Origin: Lactobacillus hamsteri DSM 5661 = JCM 6256 | GTDB taxonomy: Bacteria > Bacillota > Bacilli > Lactobacillales > Lactobacillaceae | Assembly: GCF_000615445.1 (NCBI RefSeq) | Contig: NZ_BALY01000004.1 | Span: 27,074 to 91,073, forward strand | Direction: 5' to 3' | Length of the DNA stretch: 64,000 nucleotides | Shown here: in pieces, positions 28,956 through 37,976 of the stretch | Layout: the number at the start of each line of letters is the position of its first letter | Position numbering within the stretch: the first letter of the stretch is position 1 | Position numbers and translations under genes: made by a program | The notes under the pieces: generated by a model | Seen by the model: the letters and a program-made list of their open reading frames with translations, nothing else | Database searches by the model: none | What the model was told of the DNA's origin: nothing

Positions 28956-29576
28956 TTGTCAAAAAATCGTGAAATCGAAGCAAAAACTATACTAAGCAAA
29001 GAAGTTTATCAAAAGCTAATTGCCGCCTTTCCTGTGAAAAGTGATTTTATTCAAGAAAATTATTATTTTGATACGCCCGACTGGGTTTTAAAAGATCACA
29101 ATATCGGTTTACGAATTCGTATTTATAGTGATCATGCTGAACAAACAATGAAAGTACCAGATACGCGCCCTTTGCAAAAGAAGTTCCATGAAGTCATTGA
29201 AATTAACGATGATCTTTCTTTAGACGATGCTAAAAATTTTGTTGACCAAGCAAAAAACAATCAAAAATTTGTTTTCTCTGGTAATATTGGTTCATATCTA
29301 GACAAACATTTTAAAGATGAGAAAACGAAATTAAATCTTTTTACTTGGAGTAAAACTCGCCGTATACTTGCAAACGGTCCTGAAAATTGTGAATTAACCT
29401 TGGATGATACGCAATATCCTGACGGTTATGAAGACTATGAACTGGAAATTGAAAATACTGATCCTGAATTAATTAAAAAAGTACAGCTTCAACTTGAAAA
29501 AGATTTTTTATTTACACAGACCAAAGAAAATACCAATCAAAATAAAATTGCCCGCGCTTTAGCACACAGAAAATAA
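28956..29576 (+). CDS. CYTH-domain protein (YjbK-like)
   Basis: A 206-residue CYTH/triphosphate-tunnel protein. The signature EIEAK (ExExK) is at about residues 5-9, with alternating charged strands inward (LRIRIYSDHAEQTMKVP, EVIEIND, DYELEIEN). Family members bind triphosphates and some are tripolyphosphatases. Its B. subtilis counterpart YjbK also sits next to relQ, so a link to nucleotide or polyphosphate metabolism is plausible. TTG 28956-28958 is the start, following TTGGAGTG. Confidence 0.88.
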   Translation: MSKNREIEAKTILSKEVYQKLIAAFPVKSDFIQENYYFDTPDWVLKDHNIGLRIRIYSDHAEQTMKVPDTRPLQKKFHEVIEINDDLSLDDAKNFVDQAKNNQKFVFSGNIGSYLDKHFKDEKTKLNLFTWSKTRRILANGPENCELTLDDTQYPDGYEDYELEIENTDPELIKKVQLQLEKDFLFTQTKENTNQNKIARALAHRK

Positions 29577-29678
29577 CACATAAAGAAAATTTTTGTATAG
29601 AAAACAAAACATATTCTTTGTTTCTTCAATTATTTCTTGCTAAAGTAACTATGAAATAAATGAACAGGAGTTAAGTTT

Positions 29679-30320
29679 ATGTTTGAGATCTTTCTTTTTA
29701 TTAACCCTACTGGTATCTATTGCTACGATACTGAGCGTCGAATTAAGGAAACCATTCAAAGATTAAATATTGATACTTGTTATCATTTTGTACCAATTAC
29801 AAGTATGAATATTATTAAAGATGACATTATTCGTCGTCATCAAGATGAGCAAAAAACTTGTGGCCTTTCTTATTACACCCTCACTGCAAATCAAGCTTTA
29901 CAAATTTACCACGCAATTAAACTAGCTTATGGAAATAAAAAAGCTCGAACTTTCCTTTTTAATTTGCAACAAAAAATGACTACTGATAGTTCATGTTTTT
30001 CAGCTTGTCTTGTTAAAGAAATCATTCTTAATTTAGGATTGAATTATAAAGATGTTCAATCATTAGCGGAATCAGATTACGTTCAAAATTCTATCAAACA
30101 AGATCGTAAATTAGCTGAACAATGGAAGATTCATAAAACTCCTACAACTATTATTTTCAATGAAGATGATGATAATAACTATGGATTTTTATTAGAAGGC
30201 GTAATTAATCAAGATGAACTTACTACTCTTTTAACTCCTGCATCCCCAAAAATAGAAGCAACAGAAAATACCGATATTTCTAATGTCTTTTCAGGCAACA
30301 GTCATCTACGCTTGATCTAA
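29679..30320 (+). CDS. YjbH/SpxH-like thioredoxin-fold adaptor
   Basis: A 213-residue DsbA-like protein. The start FLFINPTGIYCYDTERRI aligns with the YjbH/SpxH N-terminus, but only one cysteine of the usual CxxC is kept. The C-terminal WKIHKTPTTIIFNEDD is the thioredoxin-fold cis-proline region. In Bacillus and Staphylococcus YjbH delivers Spx to ClpXP for degradation. Spx is encoded two kilobases away here, and coiA-yjbH-relQ is the ancestral order. Its stop region overlaps the convergent coiA gene by 15 bases. Confidence 0.78.
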   Translation: MFEIFLFINPTGIYCYDTERRIKETIQRLNIDTCYHFVPITSMNIIKDDIIRRHQDEQKTCGLSYYTLTANQALQIYHAIKLAYGNKKARTFLFNLQQKMTTDSSCFSACLVKEIILNLGLNYKDVQSLAESDYVQNSIKQDRKLAEQWKIHKTPTTIIFNEDDDNNYGFLLEGVINQDELTTLLTPASPKIEATENTDISNVFSGNSHLRLI

Positions 30321-31166
30321 TTTTTCTAAATATTTAAATAGCGAACTCTTTTCACCTGGTTTTCGCCATTTTTCAAAAAGCTCATCTGGCAGTTGTTCAA
30401 CAGAAAGATGATTTCGATATAATTTTTCTGCCACAGCTAAGCCTAAATGAGTTTTTTGTTTTATTTGGCGCATTAAATATTGCCGTTGCGAATCAGAATT
30501 TAATTGATACTTTTTCCTTTTAGGTCTAAAATACCAAAACTTTCGCATACCAATCTCATCTAACTTAAAATTAACAATTTGATATCGTAGCTTATTAGTA
30601 ATTGGCTCTTGAATAACATTATATTTTAAACGCAAATAATTACGTTTAAGATCAATTTCTAAATAATAGATACCCCACAGCTTATTCTCTCTAAAGAAAA
30701 TGAGCTGTGTTTTTTTGAGCTTTGTCTTTAAATAATGTCTTTGACCCACAATCCATAAATCTAAAACGTTAATTTGTTTATATAAATTATGTCGATGCAA
30801 AAATTCTTCTTTACTAAGAGGAGCACATTGAACTTCCAACGACAACTTTGGCGAAACTAAAACATCTGCCCGCAATTGTCCGTCGGCAAGCGGAACTTCC
30901 ATTTGAGCATTAAATCCTGCAGCTGTAAAGGCTGACTTCAATAAATTTTTACTAGTATAATGTTCTTCTTTTTCGCCCATTGTATTATCTATTTCAGATA
31001 AATGTTTAAAAAATGCACTCTTCTTTTGCGATAAAATCAAAATTACTGGCTTTCGACAATGCGGACAACGATATTTCTCGAAATTTAATTTTTTTTCTTT
31101 ATTTAAAACGTGCCTTTCTTCATCAACTGCTAATACTAATTTCTTTTTTAACATGGCTGCATACAT
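30306..31166 (-). CDS. coiA: Competence protein CoiA
   Basis: CoiA is a cytoplasmic protein needed after DNA uptake in competent streptococci. Residues about 30-60 hold a CPHC zinc-type pair (KYRCPHCRKPVIL). The region RADVLVSPKLSLEVQCAPLSKEEF (about 105-128) is the nuclease-like D-ExQ block. ATG 31166 (MYAAMLKKK) is preferred with GGGTGA just ahead; a start at 31178 is also possible. It is downstream of mecA but separated by a terminator, and it overlaps the convergent yjbH-like gene at its 3' end. Confidence 0.86.
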   Translation of the reverse strand: MYAAMLKKKLVLAVDEERHVLNKEKKLNFEKYRCPHCRKPVILILSQKKSAFFKHLSEIDNTMGEKEEHYTSKNLLKSAFTAAGFNAQMEVPLADGQLRADVLVSPKLSLEVQCAPLSKEEFLHRHNLYKQINVLDLWIVGQRHYLKTKLKKTQLIFFRENKLWGIYYLEIDLKRNYLRLKYNVIQEPITNKLRYQIVNFKLDEIGMRKFWYFRPKRKKYQLNSDSQRQYLMRQIKQKTHLGLAVAEKLYRNHLSVEQLPDELFEKWRKPGEKSSLFKYLEKLDQA

Positions 31167-31189
31167 TTTTTCACCCATGTATATATATG

Positions 31190-31222
31190 AAAAAAGAGCA
31201 GGAATTTTCCTGCTCTTTTTTA
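31190..31222. terminator. Terminator after mecA
   Basis: AAAAGAGCAGGAA and TTCCTGCTCTTTT pair with T6 on the minus strand; it separates mecA from coiA. Confidence 0.93.
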
Positions 31223-31243
31223 TTCTTTAAAGTTTCTTAATAT

Positions 31244-31978
31244 TTAAATTTTAGCTGGTTTAATGAAATAATGACGTATATTTCCTAAAGCATCTTGTCT
31301 AAAAAGACATTTACCTATTTCTTTTACGGAGTTCATTTCTTTTTCATTAATCTTAATGCCATATTCATTAGCAATTGCCCAAGCATCATTAGGCTTTAAT
31401 TCAGAATATTCTTCACTAAGAAAAGCTATTTCCATAAAATACTTGCCTCTTTGATAATACAAGCTAGACGCAATATCATTAGCACGCAAGTTATCAGCAA
31501 GTTCAATTACTGTATCCAAATCGTTAAATGCATAAGCATGATTCAAATTTTCCTCTTGACTATTGTCATCATGAGAAGAAAAGCCTTGATTTACCTTAGC
31601 AACATTTTGTTTATGCCCAGCTTTGTCATTATTACTATCTAAATCGGAAAAGCCCGGCTTAACTGGTTGAGAATTAGTATTACTAATATCATCATCCAAT
31701 TCACCTCTCAGCATTTTTTGCAAACTGTTAATTCCGCCATCTTTTGCTTTGCTGATTAATAAATCTAAGCCTCCATTATTAGGCATTACCTGAAAAGAAA
31801 CTGGTTCATCATGGGCAAAATCATGATCTGTATCAATTTCAGACAAAATTGTATAGAAGAAATCTTGAATTTTATGACGATCACTCAACATATCTAAGCC
31901 ATTAACGCCACGTTCTTCTAATTCTTCTCGAGAAAGTTGTACACGAATTGTATTTTCATCAATTCGACGAATCTCCAT
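31244..31978 (-). CDS. mecA: Adaptor protein MecA
   Basis: MecA delivers substrates such as ComK or ComX to ClpCP. The N-terminal domain (MEIRRIDENTIRVQLSREEL) binds substrate. A polar, Asn/Ser/Asp-rich linker spans about 90-140. The C-terminal domain (FNDLDTVIELADNL, then LYYQRGKYFMEI) binds the Clp ATPase. ATG 31978 has GGAGG eight bases upstream, so I use it rather than the GTG three codons earlier. The length of 244 is typical. Flanked by coiA and spx, a standard arrangement. Confidence 0.95.
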   Translation of the reverse strand: MEIRRIDENTIRVQLSREELEERGVNGLDMLSDRHKIQDFFYTILSEIDTDHDFAHDEPVSFQVMPNNGGLDLLISKAKDGGINSLQKMLRGELDDDISNTNSQPVKPGFSDLDSNNDKAGHKQNVAKVNQGFSSHDDNSQEENLNHAYAFNDLDTVIELADNLRANDIASSLYYQRGKYFMEIAFLSEEYSELKPNDAWAIANEYGIKINEKEMNSVKEIGKCLFRQDALGNIRHYFIKPAKI

Positions 31979-32046
31979 CACTTTCACCTCCGTAAAGTTG
32001 ATTCATTGTATATAGTATAACAAAGTATCCTTAATTTTGTTTAGAA

Positions 32047-32079
32047 CAAAAGCGTTAGTTTACGAAAACTAGCGCTTTA
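32047..32079 (-). terminator. Terminator after spx
   Basis: AAAGCGTTAGTTT and AAACTAGCGCTTT form a long stem around ACG (one G-T pair); the minus-strand tail is TTTTG. Confidence 0.85.
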
Positions 32080-32088
32080 TAGTAATTA

Positions 32089-32484
32089 TTAATCTGCAAT
32101 CTTTTGTGCTTCTGCAAGCTCTAAACGACGCACCTTGCGTGGCAAGAAACGACGAATTTCGTCTTCATTATAGCCAACTTGAAGTCTGCGATCGTCCATA
32201 ATAATTGGTCTTCTTAATAAACTTGGGTTCTTTTCTACTAAATCAAGTAACTGATCAATTGATAAATCGTCTAAATTTATTTTTAATTGTTGAAAAGCTC
32301 TTGAGCGTGTAGAAATAATCTCTTCAGTACCATTTTCCGTCATACGCAGAATTTGTAATAATTCTACCTTAGTCAAAGGTTCTGACATAATATTTCTTTC
32401 TTTATATGGAATATCATGTTTTTCAAGCCAAGCCTTTGCCTTACGACATGAGGTACAGCTAGGAGATACGTATAAATCTACCAT
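32089..32484 (-). CDS. spx: Spx-family transcriptional regulator
   Basis: Spx binds the alpha C-terminal domain of RNA polymerase and redirects transcription under thiol stress. The redox switch CTSC is at about residues 10-13 ([17 protein letters not shown]). The RPI motif with downstream [18 protein letters not shown] (about 92-117) is present. Start is ATG 32484 (MVDLYVS) with AAGGAG 13 bases ahead; GTG 32493 is a weaker choice. Length 131 matches Spx. It has its own strong promoter. The YjbH-like adaptor is encoded nearby. Confidence 0.95.
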   Translation of the reverse strand: MVDLYVSPSCTSCRKAKAWLEKHDIPYKERNIMSEPLTKVELLQILRMTENGTEEIISTRSRAFQQLKINLDDLSIDQLLDLVEKNPSLLRRPIIMDDRRLQVGYNEDEIRRFLPRKVRRLELAEAQKIAD

Positions 32485-32533
32485 AAAGTTCACGCTCCTT
32501 AGAATAAAACATTACATCTTTCAACTTATGTAT

Positions 32534-32562
32534 AGTATAACACTTTTGCTTCTCTTTTGTAA
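32534..32562 (-). promoter_or_regulatory. spx promoter
   Basis: TTACAA (32557-32562) and TATACT (32534-32539) are 17 bases apart on the minus strand. Confidence 0.75.
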
Positions 32563-32660
32563 GTACACTTTTATGATATACACTTGTTTCATTTGACATA
32601 TCTAATAATAGAGGTATTTCGTGAAGAAAGTGTGAACATTTTATTTAAAAAGCATTAAAC

Positions 32661-32697
32661 AAAAAAATACAATTCAGATGACTCTGAATTGTATTTT
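32661..32697 (-). terminator. Terminator after ptsI
   Basis: ATACAATTCAGA and TCTGAATTGTAT pair, with T7 on the minus strand. Confidence 0.93.
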
Positions 32698-32716
32698 CTT
32701 AATATTCAGTTAATGA

Positions 32717-34450
32717 TTACTTGTTAAGCTTAGCCATTAAGTCGTTAACTAATTTTTCGTTATCTTCAGCAGTTTCTGAAACGTAACATGCTTCATTAGC
32801 TAATTCCTTAAGGTCTTCAGTGTTTAACTTCTTCATCAAACTTCTAATTCTCAAGATTGAAGTTGCACTCATTGAGTATTCATCAAGTCCCATTGAAAGT
32901 AAAATTGGGAACATGGTGTTATCACCGGCAGCTTCACCACACATACCTACCCAAATTCCATTTTCGTGGGCACCATCAATAGTATGCTTAATTAAGCGTA
33001 ATACTGAAGGGTTGTATGGTTGGTACAAGTATGAAACTTCATCGTTACCACGGTCAGCAGCCATAGTGTATTGAATAAGGTCATTAGTACCAATTGAGAA
33101 GAAGTCAACTTCCTTAGCAAATTGATCAGCCAAAACAGCTGCAGCAGGAACTTCGATCATCATACCGACTTGTAAGTCGTCACCAACCTTAACGCCCTTC
33201 TTAACCAACTTGTCTTTTTCATCATTTAAGATTGACTTAGCCTTACGTAATTCTGCTAAAGTACCAATCATTGGGAACATAATGCCCAAAGGACCGTAAG
33301 CAGAAGCACGAAGCAAAGCTCTTAATTGAGTACGGAAGATTTCTTCATTCTTAAGTGAAAGTCTAATAGCACGTACACCTAAGAATGGGTTCATTTCGTC
33401 TGGCAAGTCCCAGTAATCAAGGTGCTTATCACCACCAATATCCATGGTTCTGATAACAGTTTGCTTACCGTTCATACCTTCGATAACTGACTTGTAAGCT
33501 TCAAATTGGTCATCTTCAGTTGGGAAGTCAGAAGAATTCATGTATAAGAATTCAGTTCTGTATAAACCAATAGCTTCAGCACCGTTATCATGAACACCTG
33601 GCATATCGTTAGGAGTACCAATGTTAGCTGCAATAACAAACTTCTTGCCATCAGCAGTTACTGAAGGTTCATTCTTAAGCTTAGCCCATTCGGCTTTTTG
33701 CTTAAGGAAAGCTTCACTCTTTTGCTTGTATTCAGCAACCTGATCATCACTAGGTTCAACGATAGCATCACCGTCTAAACCATCAGCAATTAACATTTGG
33801 CCATCCTTAACGTCCTTGGTAATTGAATCACTACCAACAACAGCAGGAAGTTCCAATGAACGTGCCATAATTGCTGAGTGAGCTGTACGACCACCAATAT
33901 CAGTAATAAAGCCCTTAACATATTTCTTGTTAAGTTGTGCGGTATCACTTGGAGTCAAGTCGTGAGCAACTACGATAACTTCGTGATCAATTGAAGCTGG
34001 GTTTGGCAACTTCTTACCAAGAAGGTGAGCCATAATACGCTTAGAAACATCGCGTACGTCGGCAGCACGTTCTTGCATATAAGGGTTGTCAGTCATACCT
34101 TCAAAAATTGCAATGAATTTTTGAGCAGTTTCATCAAGTGCAGCTTCAGCGTTAACCTTTTGATCTTTAATTTCAGTTTCAATAGCACCAGTAAATTCTG
34201 GGTCGTTCAAGATCATAAGGTGAGCTTCAAAGACTTGAGATTCTTCTTCACCTAAGCTCTTCTTAGCAATATCGCGAATATTTTCAACTTCAGTAGTTGA
34301 ATCAGCAACAGCTTTCTTGTAACGACTTACTTCTGAATCAATGTCGCTAATGGTTGTTTTAGAGAATGAAAGATCAGGCTCAACAAGAAGATAAGCTGGA
34401 GCGATGGCAATACCGTCACTAGCTGCGATTCCTTTTAAAGTCTTGGTCAT
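32717..34450 (-). CDS. ptsI: PTS Enzyme I
   Basis: Enzyme I transfers phosphate from phosphoenolpyruvate to HPr. The 577 residues show the phospho-histidine motif [13 protein letters not shown] (His about 191). The PEP-binding signatures are [13 protein letters not shown] (about 290-302) and [20 protein letters not shown] (about 447-466), with the catalytic GMCGEAAGD near 500. The start overlaps the ptsH stop by one base (TAATG), so the two are translationally coupled. It supplies the PTS permeases encoded at the right end of the window. Confidence 0.98.
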   Translation of the reverse strand: MTKTLKGIAASDGIAIAPAYLLVEPDLSFSKTTISDIDSEVSRYKKAVADSTTEVENIRDIAKKSLGEEESQVFEAHLMILNDPEFTGAIETEIKDQKVNAEAALDETAQKFIAIFEGMTDNPYMQERAADVRDVSKRIMAHLLGKKLPNPASIDHEVIVVAHDLTPSDTAQLNKKYVKGFITDIGGRTAHSAIMARSLELPAVVGSDSITKDVKDGQMLIADGLDGDAIVEPSDDQVAEYKQKSEAFLKQKAEWAKLKNEPSVTADGKKFVIAANIGTPNDMPGVHDNGAEAIGLYRTEFLYMNSSDFPTEDDQFEAYKSVIEGMNGKQTVIRTMDIGGDKHLDYWDLPDEMNPFLGVRAIRLSLKNEEIFRTQLRALLRASAYGPLGIMFPMIGTLAELRKAKSILNDEKDKLVKKGVKVGDDLQVGMMIEVPAAAVLADQFAKEVDFFSIGTNDLIQYTMAADRGNDEVSYLYQPYNPSVLRLIKHTIDGAHENGIWVGMCGEAAGDNTMFPILLSMGLDEYSMSATSILRIRSLMKKLNTEDLKELANEACYVSETAEDNEKLVNDLMAKLNK

Positions 34451-34716
34451 TATTCAGCTAAACCTTCTTTTTTCATAGTGTCAGCAATTGCATCCAAAGC
34501 ATCCTTTTCGTCATCACCATCAGCAGTGATAGTAACGTCAGCATTTTGACCAACACCAAGTGACATAACACCCATGATTGACTTCAAGTTTACAGACTTG
34601 CCGTTGTATTCCAAGTTAACGTCTGAACCAAACTTTGAAGCAGCTTGTACTAATAAAGTAGCTGGACGAGCATGAATACCTGTTTCTGCAATAATATGAA
34701 AATCGCGTTTTTCCAT
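34450..34716 (-). CDS. ptsH: HPr phosphocarrier protein
   Basis: HPr carries phosphate from Enzyme I to PTS IIA domains. His15 lies in [15 protein letters not shown] and the regulatory Ser46 in [14 protein letters not shown]. In Firmicutes HPr kinase phosphorylates Ser46, and the product is the co-repressor of CcpA, which fits the cre boxes seen in this window. Length 88 is standard. AAAGGAG lies before the ATG. Confidence 0.98.
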   Translation of the reverse strand: MEKRDFHIIAETGIHARPATLLVQAASKFGSDVNLEYNGKSVNLKSIMGVMSLGVGQNADVTITADGDDEKDALDAIADTMKKEGLAE

Positions 34717-34811
34717 TTTGAATATCTCCTTTAAATTCGAAAAATTAAACTGGTAATAAATACCTATTCGGATATTAGATTATCATTTTTTTGAAATTTA
34801 TACAACAGTTA

Positions 34812-34824
34812 TGTAACAGTTACA
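34812..34824. other. Perfect palindrome TGTAAC-A-GTTACA
   Basis: A 13-base palindrome sits between the stop of the 63-residue gene and ptsH, far upstream of the HPr start. No T tract follows on the minus strand. It may be an operator; nothing further can be said. Confidence 0.35.
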
Positions 34825-34828
34825 TCAT

Positions 34829-35020
34829 TTAATCAGCGCTATTTGTACCAAAGTAGACTATATTACCGCCTCTTTTAGCGCGGCCGCTAATGTTCTGTCT
34901 TCGACCATAATTACGCAAAGCTTGTTGAAATTCATAGGCATCTTTAGGCTCTACTTCATATTCCTTGAGCTCTCCGTCGGCTAATTGATCCAAAAGTTTT
35001 TGACAATCCAAATTTATCAC
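34829..35020 (-). CDS. Small protein of unknown function (63 aa)
   Basis: I do not recognise a named family. The 63-residue frame starts at GTG 35018-35020 (or at the TTG three codons on) with GAGG and GGAG upstream. It reads MINLDCQKLLDQLADGELKE, then YEFQQALRNYGRRQNISGRA, and ends with IVYFGTNSAD. It is soluble and has a basic middle. It lies between ptsH and divergent clpE. Good ribosome site and protein-like composition support it, but function is unknown. Confidence 0.62.
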   Translation of the reverse strand: MINLDCQKLLDQLADGELKEYEVEPKDAYEFQQALRNYGRRQNISGRAKRGGNIVYFGTNSAD

Positions 35021-35051
35021 CAGCCTCTTTTATCTCCTTTTTTCCTACCAC

Positions 35052-35075
35052 TATTGTGCATCTCAACAATAGTTA
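35052..35075. other. Inverted repeat in the clpE divergent region
   Basis: CTATTGT and ACAATAG are separated by eight bases upstream of the 63-residue gene and about 200 bases upstream of clpE. There is no T tract. It may be an operator. Confidence 0.3.
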
Positions 35076-35200
35076 CAGATTATATTACTATTTTTAAGCA
35101 AATTTTTGAATAATATTATTTCATTGCTAAAAAATTTTAAAAATTGAATCATTTCATGAAGCATTTATATTCTCTTACGAAAAATAAGTATTTCCGGTGC

Positions 35201-35227
35201 TTAGCACTTGACATCATAGAGTGCTAA
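35201..35227 (+). promoter_or_regulatory. CIRCE element (HrcA operator) before clpE
   Basis: TTAGCACTT, nine spacer bases, then GAGTGCTAA matches the CIRCE consensus TTAGCACTC-N9-GAGTGCTAA at 17 of 18 arm positions. It overlaps the -35 box and spacer of the clpE promoter, an ideal place for repression by HrcA. Confidence 0.93.
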
Positions 35228-35236
35228 TCTTACAAT
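35208..35236 (+). promoter_or_regulatory. clpE promoter
   Basis: TTGACA (35208-35213) and TACAAT (35231-35236) are 17 bases apart, near consensus. Start codon follows 35 bases later. Confidence 0.88.
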
Positions 35237-35270
35237 TTTAGTAAGCTTAAAGTGAAAGGCGGTAATATAT

Positions 35271-37511
35271 TTGCTTTGTCAAAACTGTCATAAGCGGCCT
35301 GCCTCTATTCACCTTTATACAAAAGTGAACGGCCAAAGCCGCGAAGTTGACCTATGTCAACAATGTTATCAAGAATTAAGAAATCAACAAGGAAATTTAA
35401 ATAATTTAGGTAATAATATGAATAACGATAATAATGAATTTTTTGGCGACTTTGACGATTTATTCAATGCTTTAAATAGCAATAACCGCAATGCCGCAAA
35501 TAACAACAATATGAATCAAGGCCCTGAAATGCGAATGGGCGGTGGAAATGGCAACGGGGGCCAAGGTGGTCGCTCTCTTCTTGATCAATATGGTACAGAT
35601 TTAACTGCACTTGCTAAAAAGGGTAAGATCGATCCAGTTATTGGCCGTGATCAGGAAATTGCCCGCGTAATTGAAATTTTAAATAGAAGAACTAAGAATA
35701 ATCCAGTTCTAATTGGTGAAGCCGGTGTTGGTAAAACTGCCGTTGTTGAAGGCTTAGCTCAACAAATTGTTGATGGTTCGGTTCCAGCAAAATTGCAAGA
35801 CAAAAAGATTATTTCATTAAATGTAGTTTCTCTTGTTCAAGGAACTGGTATCCGCGGTCAATTTGAACAAAGAATGGAACAATTAATCAAGGAACTTCAA
35901 TCAAGAAATGATATCATTCTCTTTATTGATGAAATTCACGAAATTGTTGGTGCTGGAAACGCTGAAGGTGGTATGGATGCCGGAAATATTATTAAGCCAG
36001 CTTTAGCCCGCGGTGAACTCCAATTAGTTGGCGCAACGACTATTAAAGAATACCGTGAAATCGAAAAAGATTCAGCTTTAGCTCGCCGTTTCCAACCAGT
36101 TGAAGTCAAGGAACCTTCAATTGACGAAACTATCAAAATTTTAAAGGGTATTCAAAAACGCTACGAAGATTATCACCACGTTAAATACACTGATAAAGCT
36201 ATTGAAGCTGCAGCCAAGCTTTCTGCTCGCTACATCCAAGATCGTTTCCTTCCTGACAAGGCAATTGACCTTCTTGACGAAGCAGGCTCAAGAATGAACT
36301 TAACCATCCCTTATATTGATAAGGATAAGATGAAGGAAAGAATTGATGCTGCTCAACAGCTTAAACAAGATGCTTTAAAAAACGAAGACTATGAAAAAGC
36401 TGCCTACTATCGTGATCAAATTGAAAAATACGATAAGATGAAGGATCAAAAAGTAGATCCTGATAAGGCTCCTATTATTACTGACAAGATTATGGACAAG
36501 ATTGTCGAAGAAAAGACCAACATCCCTGTCGGTGATATTCAAAAACAAGAAGAAAATCAATTACAAAACTTGGCAGCCGATTTAAAGAGCAAGGTTATTG
36601 GTCAAGACAAAGCTGTCGATAAAGTTGCTCGTGCCATTCGTCGTAACAGAATCGGATTTAACAAATCAGGTCGTCCAATCGGCTCATTCCTCTTTGTTGG
36701 ACCTACTGGTGTTGGTAAAACTGAACTTGCTAAACAATTAGCTAAGCAAATGTTTGGCTCAGAAGATGCTATGATTCGTTTCGACATGTCTGAATATATG
36801 GAACAATATTCAGTTTCTAAATTGATTGGTTCAGCACCTGGTTATGTTGGCTACGAAGAAGCCGGACAATTGACCGAACAAGTTCGTCATAATCCATACA
36901 GCTTGATTTTACTTGATGAAATTGAAAAGGCTCACCCAGATGTTATGAACCTCTTCTTACAAATCCTTGATGATGGTCGTTTGACTGATTCACAAGGCCG
37001 AACAGTTTCATTCAAGGATACAATCATTATCATGACTTCTAATGCTGGACAAGGCATTAAGAATGCCAGCGTTGGATTTGCCGCAGAAAACAGTGATGAA
37101 GAAAAAGATTCCGCAAGAAGTTCAATGACGCAATTCTTTAAACCAGAATTTTTAAACAGACTTGATGATGTCATTGAATTTAATGAATTGACTAAGAAGG
37201 ACTTAATCAAGATTGTTAACTTGATGCTTAACAATACTAACAACATGGTAAAGGATCAAGGCTTGCATATCGACGTCACTGAGGCTGCTAAAGAAAAGCT
37301 TGTTGATGATGGCTTTAATCCATCAATGGGTGCTCGTCCACTTCGCAGAACAATTCAAGAAGAAATCGAAGACAATGTAGCTGACTTCAAGCTTGATCAT
37401 CCAGCAAGTAAGAACTTACTTGCTGACGTCAAAGATGGAAAAATTGTTATCAGCGATCAAGATGAAGTTAATACGACAGATTCTTCCGATACCGATTCTG
37501 CTGATGAATAA
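35271..37511 (+). CDS. clpE: ClpE ATPase (Clp/Hsp100, zinc-finger type)
   Basis: ClpE is an Hsp100 unfoldase that works with ClpP during heat stress. The N-terminal Cys4 zinc finger (LCQNCHKR ... CQQCYQEL, about 2-37) is diagnostic. A Gly/Asn-rich linker follows (about 40-105). Two AAA modules carry [13 protein letters not shown] (about 143-155) and [13 protein letters not shown] (about 476-488), with a UVR-like coiled segment between (about 370-390). Translation starts at TTG 35271 after GAAAGGCGG. It has a CIRCE element; I see no CtsR heptad pair upstream. A terminator follows. Confidence 0.97.
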   Translation: MLCQNCHKRPASIHLYTKVNGQSREVDLCQQCYQELRNQQGNLNNLGNNMNNDNNEFFGDFDDLFNALNSNNRNAANNNNMNQGPEMRMGGGNGNGGQGGRSLLDQYGTDLTALAKKGKIDPVIGRDQEIARVIEILNRRTKNNPVLIGEAGVGKTAVVEGLAQQIVDGSVPAKLQDKKIISLNVVSLVQGTGIRGQFEQRMEQLIKELQSRNDIILFIDEIHEIVGAGNAEGGMDAGNIIKPALARGELQLVGATTIKEYREIEKDSALARRFQPVEVKEPSIDETIKILKGIQKRYEDYHHVKYTDKAIEAAAKLSARYIQDRFLPDKAIDLLDEAGSRMNLTIPYIDKDKMKERIDAAQQLKQDALKNEDYEKAAYYRDQIEKYDKMKDQKVDPDKAPIITDKIMDKIVEEKTNIPVGDIQKQEENQLQNLAADLKSKVIGQDKAVDKVARAIRRNRIGFNKSGRPIGSFLFVGPTGVGKTELAKQLAKQMFGSEDAMIRFDMSEYMEQYSVSKLIGSAPGYVGYEEAGQLTEQVRHNPYSLILLDEIEKAHPDVMNLFLQILDDGRLTDSQGRTVSFKDTIIIMTSNAGQGIKNASVGFAAENSDEEKDSARSSMTQFFKPEFLNRLDDVIEFNELTKKDLIKIVNLMLNNTNNMVKDQGLHIDVTEAAKEKLVDDGFNPSMGARPLRRTIQEEIEDNVADFKLDHPASKNLLADVKDGKIVISDQDEVNTTDSSDTDSADE

Positions 37512-37526
37512 TTGATAATATATATG

Positions 37527-37559
37527 AAAAAGAGGAATGCTTATGTTCCTCTTTTTTTG
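37527..37559 (+). terminator. Terminator after clpE
   Basis: AAAGAGGAA-TGCTTATG-TTCCTCTTT with T7 tail. Confidence 0.93.
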
Positions 37560-37636
37560 TAGTTTATTATGAAAAAATTCTCATTTTTAGGTTATACTAA
37601 AGTTGCAAGTAAATAGTAAAGAAACGGGTGAAATGC

Positions 37637-37921
37637 ATGCACTTAATCGATGTAACTAATAGTTATTCAGAATTAGTTGAAAGTCAGCTTAACACCACTG
37701 ATGCTACATATGTAAAGGTTTATTCTTTAGGCAATACGTCAGTAATTTATACTGAAAGTAAAACCGCTATTGGTATTGCTTTAGAAAATCATGATCGTCG
37801 CATCCGCGAAAACGAAGTTGAATTTGTTATCAAGCGTTTAGTTAAGAACACAGATACAACTTACACCTTAACTGTTGATAAGAGTCGTCATGTTGTAGAA
37901 GTTCATATTGACAAAGACTAA
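37637..37921 (+). CDS. DUF1827 family protein
   Basis: A 94-residue protein resembling the lactic-acid-bacterial DUF1827 family, function unknown. It reads MHLIDVTNSYSELVESQL, has ALENHDRRIRENEVEFVIKR in the middle and TLTVDKSRHVVEVHIDKD at the end. ATG 37637 has CGGGTG upstream; a GTG three codons earlier is possible. It follows clpE but has its own leader after the clpE terminator. Confidence 0.78.
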   Translation: MHLIDVTNSYSELVESQLNTTDATYVKVYSLGNTSVIYTESKTAIGIALENHDRRIRENEVEFVIKRLVKNTDTTYTLTVDKSRHVVEVHIDKD

Positions 37922-37930
37922 TAAATACTA

Positions 37931-37971
37931 AAAAATAAGCACTTGGCTTTAAATACCAAGTGCTTATTTTT
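37931..37971. terminator. Bidirectional terminator between DUF1827 gene and prfC
   Basis: AAAATAAGCACTTGG and CCAAGTGCTTATTTT form a 15-pair stem with T/A flanks on both sides. Confidence 0.94.
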
Positions 37972-37976
37972 ATGTA

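Noticed and set aside
35021..35270. CtsR operator for clpE
   Set aside because: No tandem GGTCAAA-type heptads are present; only the CIRCE element is convincing.
36375..36560. Minus-strand frames inside clpE
   Set aside because: They are hydrophobic shadows of the conserved ClpE sequence.
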